Virus record (IMG/VR): IMGVR_UViG_3300031236_000324
Span: 1-22,907 of that record
Source of the DNA: a virus
Strand: one strand, 5' to 3'
DNA: 22,907 nucleotides
Shown here: piece by piece, positions 20,925-22,907 of the stretch
Position numbering within the stretch: the first letter of the stretch is position 1
Layout: every line of letters starts with the position of its first letter
The notes under the pieces: model-generated
Database searches by the model: none
Seen by the model: the letters and a program-made list of their open reading frames with translations, nothing else
What the model was told of the DNA's origin: nothing
Position numbers and translations under genes: made by a program

Positions 20925-21007
20925 TTTGTGGCTCCGATGCGTTCTGGCGCTCGCGTGCGCGGCATGACTGAGCGAGGGTGCGGGGTCATTCAGCTTTTTG
21001 CGGGCGT
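20925..21007 (-). repeat. Intergenic repeat, hairpin type, copy C
   Basis: On the + strand it holds TTTGTGGCTCCG (20925-20936), CGCTC (20949-20953), CGGCATGACTGAGCGA (20960-20975) and GGGGTCATTCAGCTTTTTGC extended by GGGCGT (20982-21007). The last 26 bases equal copy A. Stems CGCTC/GAGCG and CGTGC/GCATG (one G-T pair) are kept, although the arm sequence differs from copy B. It lies 3' of both the + strand fibre gene and the antisense DUF5615 gene. Confidence 0.75.
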
Positions 21008-21012
21008 GGTGG

Positions 21013-21342
21013 TCATGGTTCCCACGGAATCTCGACCGCGGTGTAGCTTCCGGGCGTGGCCGCGTTCACGGCGCCGGAAATCCTGTCGAGATATGCCTGT
21101 ACAACCGGCCATTGTGGATTACCGAGAACGACGAGCGCGATTTTCCGGCCTGAGAGGTTCTGCTGGTACCGGATATTTTTGTCGGTGCTGAGAAGCACTT
21201 CATACCCGGCTTCCTCCGCCCGTTGAATCAGTTCGCCGTTTGACAGCTCGTGCCAGCCAATCCGGCGCGCATACGTCACTTCGTGTCCAGCCAGAAAGCG
21301 AGCAATCGGCCTCGGAGTGCCGTTATCGAAGAGGATCTTCAT
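21013..21342 (-). CDS. DUF5615 PIN-like toxin (putative RNase)
   Basis: The ATG at 21340-21342, in a 1-base TGATG overlap with the antitoxin stop, gives 109 residues. KILFDNGTPRPIARFLAGHE is the DUF5615 opening with the first acidic residue of the PIN-like site, followed by VTYARRIGWHELSNGELIQR, YEVLLSTDKNIRYQQNLSGR with the second Asp, and KIALVVLGNPQWPVVQAYLD. DUF5615 proteins are encoded with DUF433 partners as toxin-antitoxin pairs, the toxin presumably an RNase. It is the third such pair in the window, again antisense to virion genes, here between fibre and tailspike genes. A hairpin repeat lies 3' of it. Confidence 0.83.
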   Translation of the reverse strand: MKILFDNGTPRPIARFLAGHEVTYARRIGWHELSNGELIQRAEEAGYEVLLSTDKNIRYQQNLSGRKIALVVLGNPQWPVVQAYLDRISGAVNAATPGSYTAVEIPWEP

Positions 21343-21575
21343 CAAGCGAAGGTGGGGGCCTTCTCCAGGCTCTCGCTGGCAAAGTGCAGCACGGCTTTTA
21401 CTTCCTCCGGCGTCACGTCGAAAACTTCCGTGATCTCGTCGAGCGACATCCCGGCCTCAAGATTCTGAAAGACCGTCTGGACTGGCATGCGCGTGCCCTT
21501 GAAGACCCAAGCGCCGCTGACCTTGCCGGGTATGCTTTCCACCGCCGGGCATTGCGACCAGTCGAGATCGGGCAT
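21342..21575 (-). CDS. DUF433 antitoxin
   Basis: This 77-residue protein has the DUF433 pattern: GKVSGAWVFKGTRMPVQTVF, then QNLEAGMSLDEITEVFDVTP and EEVKAVLHFASESLE. The 'P.~~~G.p~~~GTR~pV..v~~~l..G.s.dei.~~fp.lt.e.v.aal.ya' plan is a small winged or helix-turn-helix domain that binds the DUF5615 toxin and probably the promoter. The ATG at 21573-21575 has a -10-like CATACT only 6 bases upstream and no ribosome-binding site, again suggesting a leaderless message. It is the first gene of the pair, antitoxin first, the reverse of brnT-brnA and higB-higA. Confidence 0.85.
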   Translation of the reverse strand: MPDLDWSQCPAVESIPGKVSGAWVFKGTRMPVQTVFQNLEAGMSLDEITEVFDVTPEEVKAVLHFASESLEKAPTFA

Positions 21576-21581
21576 GTCTTC

Positions 21582-21611
21582 AGTATGCCCTCAAAGCTCC
21601 AGGGTTTACAA
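21582..21611 (-). promoter_or_regulatory. Promoter of the DUF433/DUF5615 pair
   Basis: On the minus strand TTGTAA (21606-21611) and CATACT (21582-21587) are 18 bases apart, and the -10 ends 6 bases before the ATG. The boxes are moderate matches. No palindrome overlaps them; the nearest ones are about 55-110 bases further upstream at 21664-21696. Confidence 0.45.
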
Positions 21612-21663
21612 GACACAAGGGGCACACAAGGCTACTAGTACGCGGACCCAAGCCTTGCCTTGG

Positions 21664-21696
21664 CTTGATACAAGCCAGACCCTGCCTTGTATCAAG
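21664..21696. repeat. Paired palindromes CTTGATACAAG / CTTGTATCAAG
   Basis: CTTGATACAAG (21664-21674) and CTTGTATCAAG (21686-21696) are exact reverse complements, and each is itself a palindrome around its central three bases (CTTG...CAAG). Their centres are 22 bases apart, about two DNA turns, as for a pair of dimer-binding operators; as RNA they would form an 11-base stem. The surrounding 21645-21722 is rich in CCTTG, CAAG and GACCC words, including AGACCCTGCCTT and AGACCCTAGCCTT. It lies between the antitoxin promoter and the tailspike gene. Confidence 0.65.
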
Positions 21697-21766
21697 GGAA
21701 CACTGGCAAGACCCTAGCCTTTACCCCCTCCAGGCAAAGGAACTCCATCGGCCGGGCACTGGCGCA

Positions 21767-21811
21767 CGGTCATGACGTTTGACGCGCGATTGTGATGCCG
21801 CGAAGCCACGG
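21767..21811 (+). repeat. Intergenic repeat, leader type, copy 3 (5' of tailspike gene)
   Basis: CGGTCAT (21767-21773), 26 bases containing GACGCGCGATTG (shared exactly with the first copy), then GCGAAGCCACGG (21800-21811), followed at once by the ribosome-binding site AAGG before the ATG at 21822. This copy is the most diverged at both ends. GTCATGAC inside it is a perfect 8-base palindrome. Confidence 0.55.
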
Positions 21812-21831
21812 AAGGCCCTTTATGAAAGGCA

Positions 21832-22907
21832 GTGACCTGGCAACTCACGGGCGGCAACGGCTGGACCGAGACCTGGCTGGTGCCTACCTCAATCACTCCG
21901 GTTACGGTGGATTCGGTGGTCACCTCGACCGCGCCATCGACGTCGTACGTGATTCAGTGGACGCAGATGGGCCAGGACGGCGCCGCCATCGGAGATGCGA
22001 TCATCTGGAACGGTTCGTCCTGGCTTCCTGGAACGGTTTCCGGTTCCGGGATTACCGGTGCACCGGGCACGTGGCCGGCTTTTGCGACGGTGGCCACCAG
22101 CGGCAGCTACACCGATCTTTTGAATCGACCTACGGTCCCGGCCGCCCAAGTCAATTCGGACTGGAACGCGGTTTCCGGTCTGGCGCAGATCTTCAACAAA
22201 CCTACGATTCCCAACACCACGTCGCAAATCTCCGAAGGGAGCAATCTGTATTTCACGAACGTCCGCGCGATCGCTGCCCTCGCCGGGCTCTACCAGACAC
22301 CCATCAGCGGCGCGCCGTCCACCTGGCCTGCACTTGCCACGGTGGCCACCTCCGGTGCTTACGCCAGCCTCTCGGGTCTGCCCACGATCCCCAGCACCAC
22401 CTCGCAGATTACGGAAGGCACGAATTTGTATTTCACAAACACGCGGGCGATCGCTGCCCTGGCCGGCTTGTACCAGACACCGCTGGGCTTCACCCCGTTG
22501 AACACTACCGCTGTGGGCGTGGCCAACGGCGTCGCGCCTCTCGATCTGAACAGCCTGCTGCCCCTTGCCAACCTCCCTCAATACACCGCGCCCTACACAG
22601 GGTCTGTCCCGCGCACCTTCACCAGCAAGCTTGGGGACGTGGTCTCCCTGGCCGATTTCGGCGCGGTCGGCAATGACGTCACCGACGACACCGCCGCCTG
22701 GAACGCCGCCGTAAAAGCCACTCCCCCCGGCGGAACGCTGATCGGCACGCCCGGCGCCGTCTACGCCATCAAAACGCAGGCCGTTTATTCGAGCGGCGAC
22801 TCGACTCTGTGCAGCATCCCGCTGCCCAATACCATCCACATCGACCTGCAAGGGGCCACGGTAGACGCTACCCCGCTGCCAGCCAACACCGGCGGAGTCT
22901 TCTGCTA
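21832..22907 (+). CDS. Tailspike / tail fibre with beta-helix (pectate-lyase-like) domain, partial
   Basis: Frame 1 is open from 21826 to the window end, over 350 codons. It reads VTWQLTGGNGWTETWLVPTS, a fibre shaft with repeats (TWPAFATVATSGSY, NLYFTNVRAIAALAGLYQTP, TWPALATVATSGAY, NLYFTNTRAIAALAGLYQTP), then VVSLADFGAVGNDVTDDTAA with WNAAVKATPPGGTLI. 'l.DFGAvGngvtDDtaAi..A' is the start of the right-handed beta-helix of phage tailspike depolymerases. GTG at 21832 is in frame, but the ATG at 21822 has the better ribosome-binding site (AAGG) and is out of frame by one base in an AAA run; ATG AAG GCA GTG would join it. A longer frame from 21792 over the same DNA gives no sensible protein. Confidence 0.85.
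   Translation, partial: MTWQLTGGNGWTETWLVPTSITPVTVDSVVTSTAPSTSYVIQWTQMGQDGAAIGDAIIWNGSSWLPGTVSGSGITGAPGTWPAFATVATSGSYTDLLNRPTVPAAQVNSDWNAVSGLAQIFNKPTIPNTTSQISEGSNLYFTNVRAIAALAGLYQTPISGAPSTWPALATVATSGAYASLSGLPTIPSTTSQITEGTNLYFTNTRAIAALAGLYQTPLGFTPLNTTAVGVANGVAPLDLNSLLPLANLPQYTAPYTGSVPRTFTSKLGDVVSLADFGAVGNDVTDDTAAWNAAVKATPPGGTLIGTPGAVYAIKTQAVYSSGDSTLCSIPLPNTIHIDLQGATVDATPLPANTGGVFC
22069..22495 (+). repeat. Internal repeats in the tailspike shaft
   Basis: The block 22201-22260 recurs at 22381-22440 with the same frame and about 80 percent identity by eye, a period of 180 bases or 60 residues (PTIPNTTSQISEGSNLYFTN and PTIPSTTSQITEGTNLYFTN). A second module (TWPAxATVATSG) occurs at 22069 and 22321. 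Such repeats build the trimeric shaft, and copy number can change by recombination. Confidence 0.75.

Noticed and set aside
8683-21007. Diversity-generating retroelement repeats or insertion-sequence ends
   Set aside because: The repeated sites lie between genes, not at the 3' end of a variable fibre gene; no reverse transcriptase or transposase is in the window, and no target duplications were seen.
21664-21722. CRISPR-like repeats in the CCTTG/CAAG region
   Set aside because: The words are short and irregular, there are only two palindromes, and there is no regular repeat-spacer pattern.
21792-22676. Frame of 294 codons in the tailspike region
   Set aside because: The product is Arg/His-rich without any fibre pattern, while frame 1 over the same DNA gives clear shaft repeats and a beta-helix start.

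Overview
The window is the virion-structure (late) block of a long-tailed, HK97/lambda-like siphophage or prophage, with its structural genes on the + strand. It opens in the 3' end of a portal gene. It continues through prohead protease, major capsid protein, head-tail connector, head-tail adaptor, tail terminator, tail tube, tail-assembly chaperones, a gp10-like protein, tape measure, a series of distal and tip tail proteins, a discoidin-domain fibre, and the 5' part of a tailspike with a beta-helix (pectate-lyase-like) domain that runs off the right edge. No terminase, integrase, lysis or replication gene is visible. The DNA looks GC-rich and the protein style recalls phages or prophages of Acidobacteriota (Solibacter/Bryobacter type). 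That host is only an impression from protein flavour; no host marker gene is present.

Layout: 1-320 portal end; 322-882 antisense BrnT/BrnA toxin-antitoxin pair; 957-4027 protease, capsid and two small head-region genes; 3885-8665 the structural run broken up by accessory cargo (three family-2 glycosyltransferases, one SAM methyltransferase, a HigB/HigA pair, and several tiny antisense genes) around the gp6-like connector; 8683-9760 a repeat element, an antisense coiled-coil gene, adaptor and terminator; 9817-14767 tail tube, chaperones, gp10-like protein and tape measure; 14797-19411 tail tip; 19424-22907 receptor-binding region with two fibre/spike genes, a DUF433/DUF5615 toxin-antitoxin pair and more repeats.

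Two features stand out. First, a family of six short intergenic elements shares the ends CAGTCAT and GCGAAGC(T)CACAA, read in one direction. Three lie directly 5' of structural genes (957, 14797, 21767). Three lie in the opposite orientation, 3' of genes at cassette borders (8683, 19424, 20925), and carry a conserved nested hairpin. Second, the antisense accessory genes repeatedly show a -10-like hexamer only 5-7 bases before the start codon, as expected for leaderless mRNAs, and two of them have a palindrome in the promoter spacer.

Several essential-looking tail genes are interrupted: an in-frame TGA in the tail tube gene, two -1 shifts in the tail-tip hub, a frame break before the tape measure and one at the tailspike start. 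Either the element is a decaying prophage or the sequence contains single-base errors. Reads or a close relative would decide this, and recoding should not be claimed before then.
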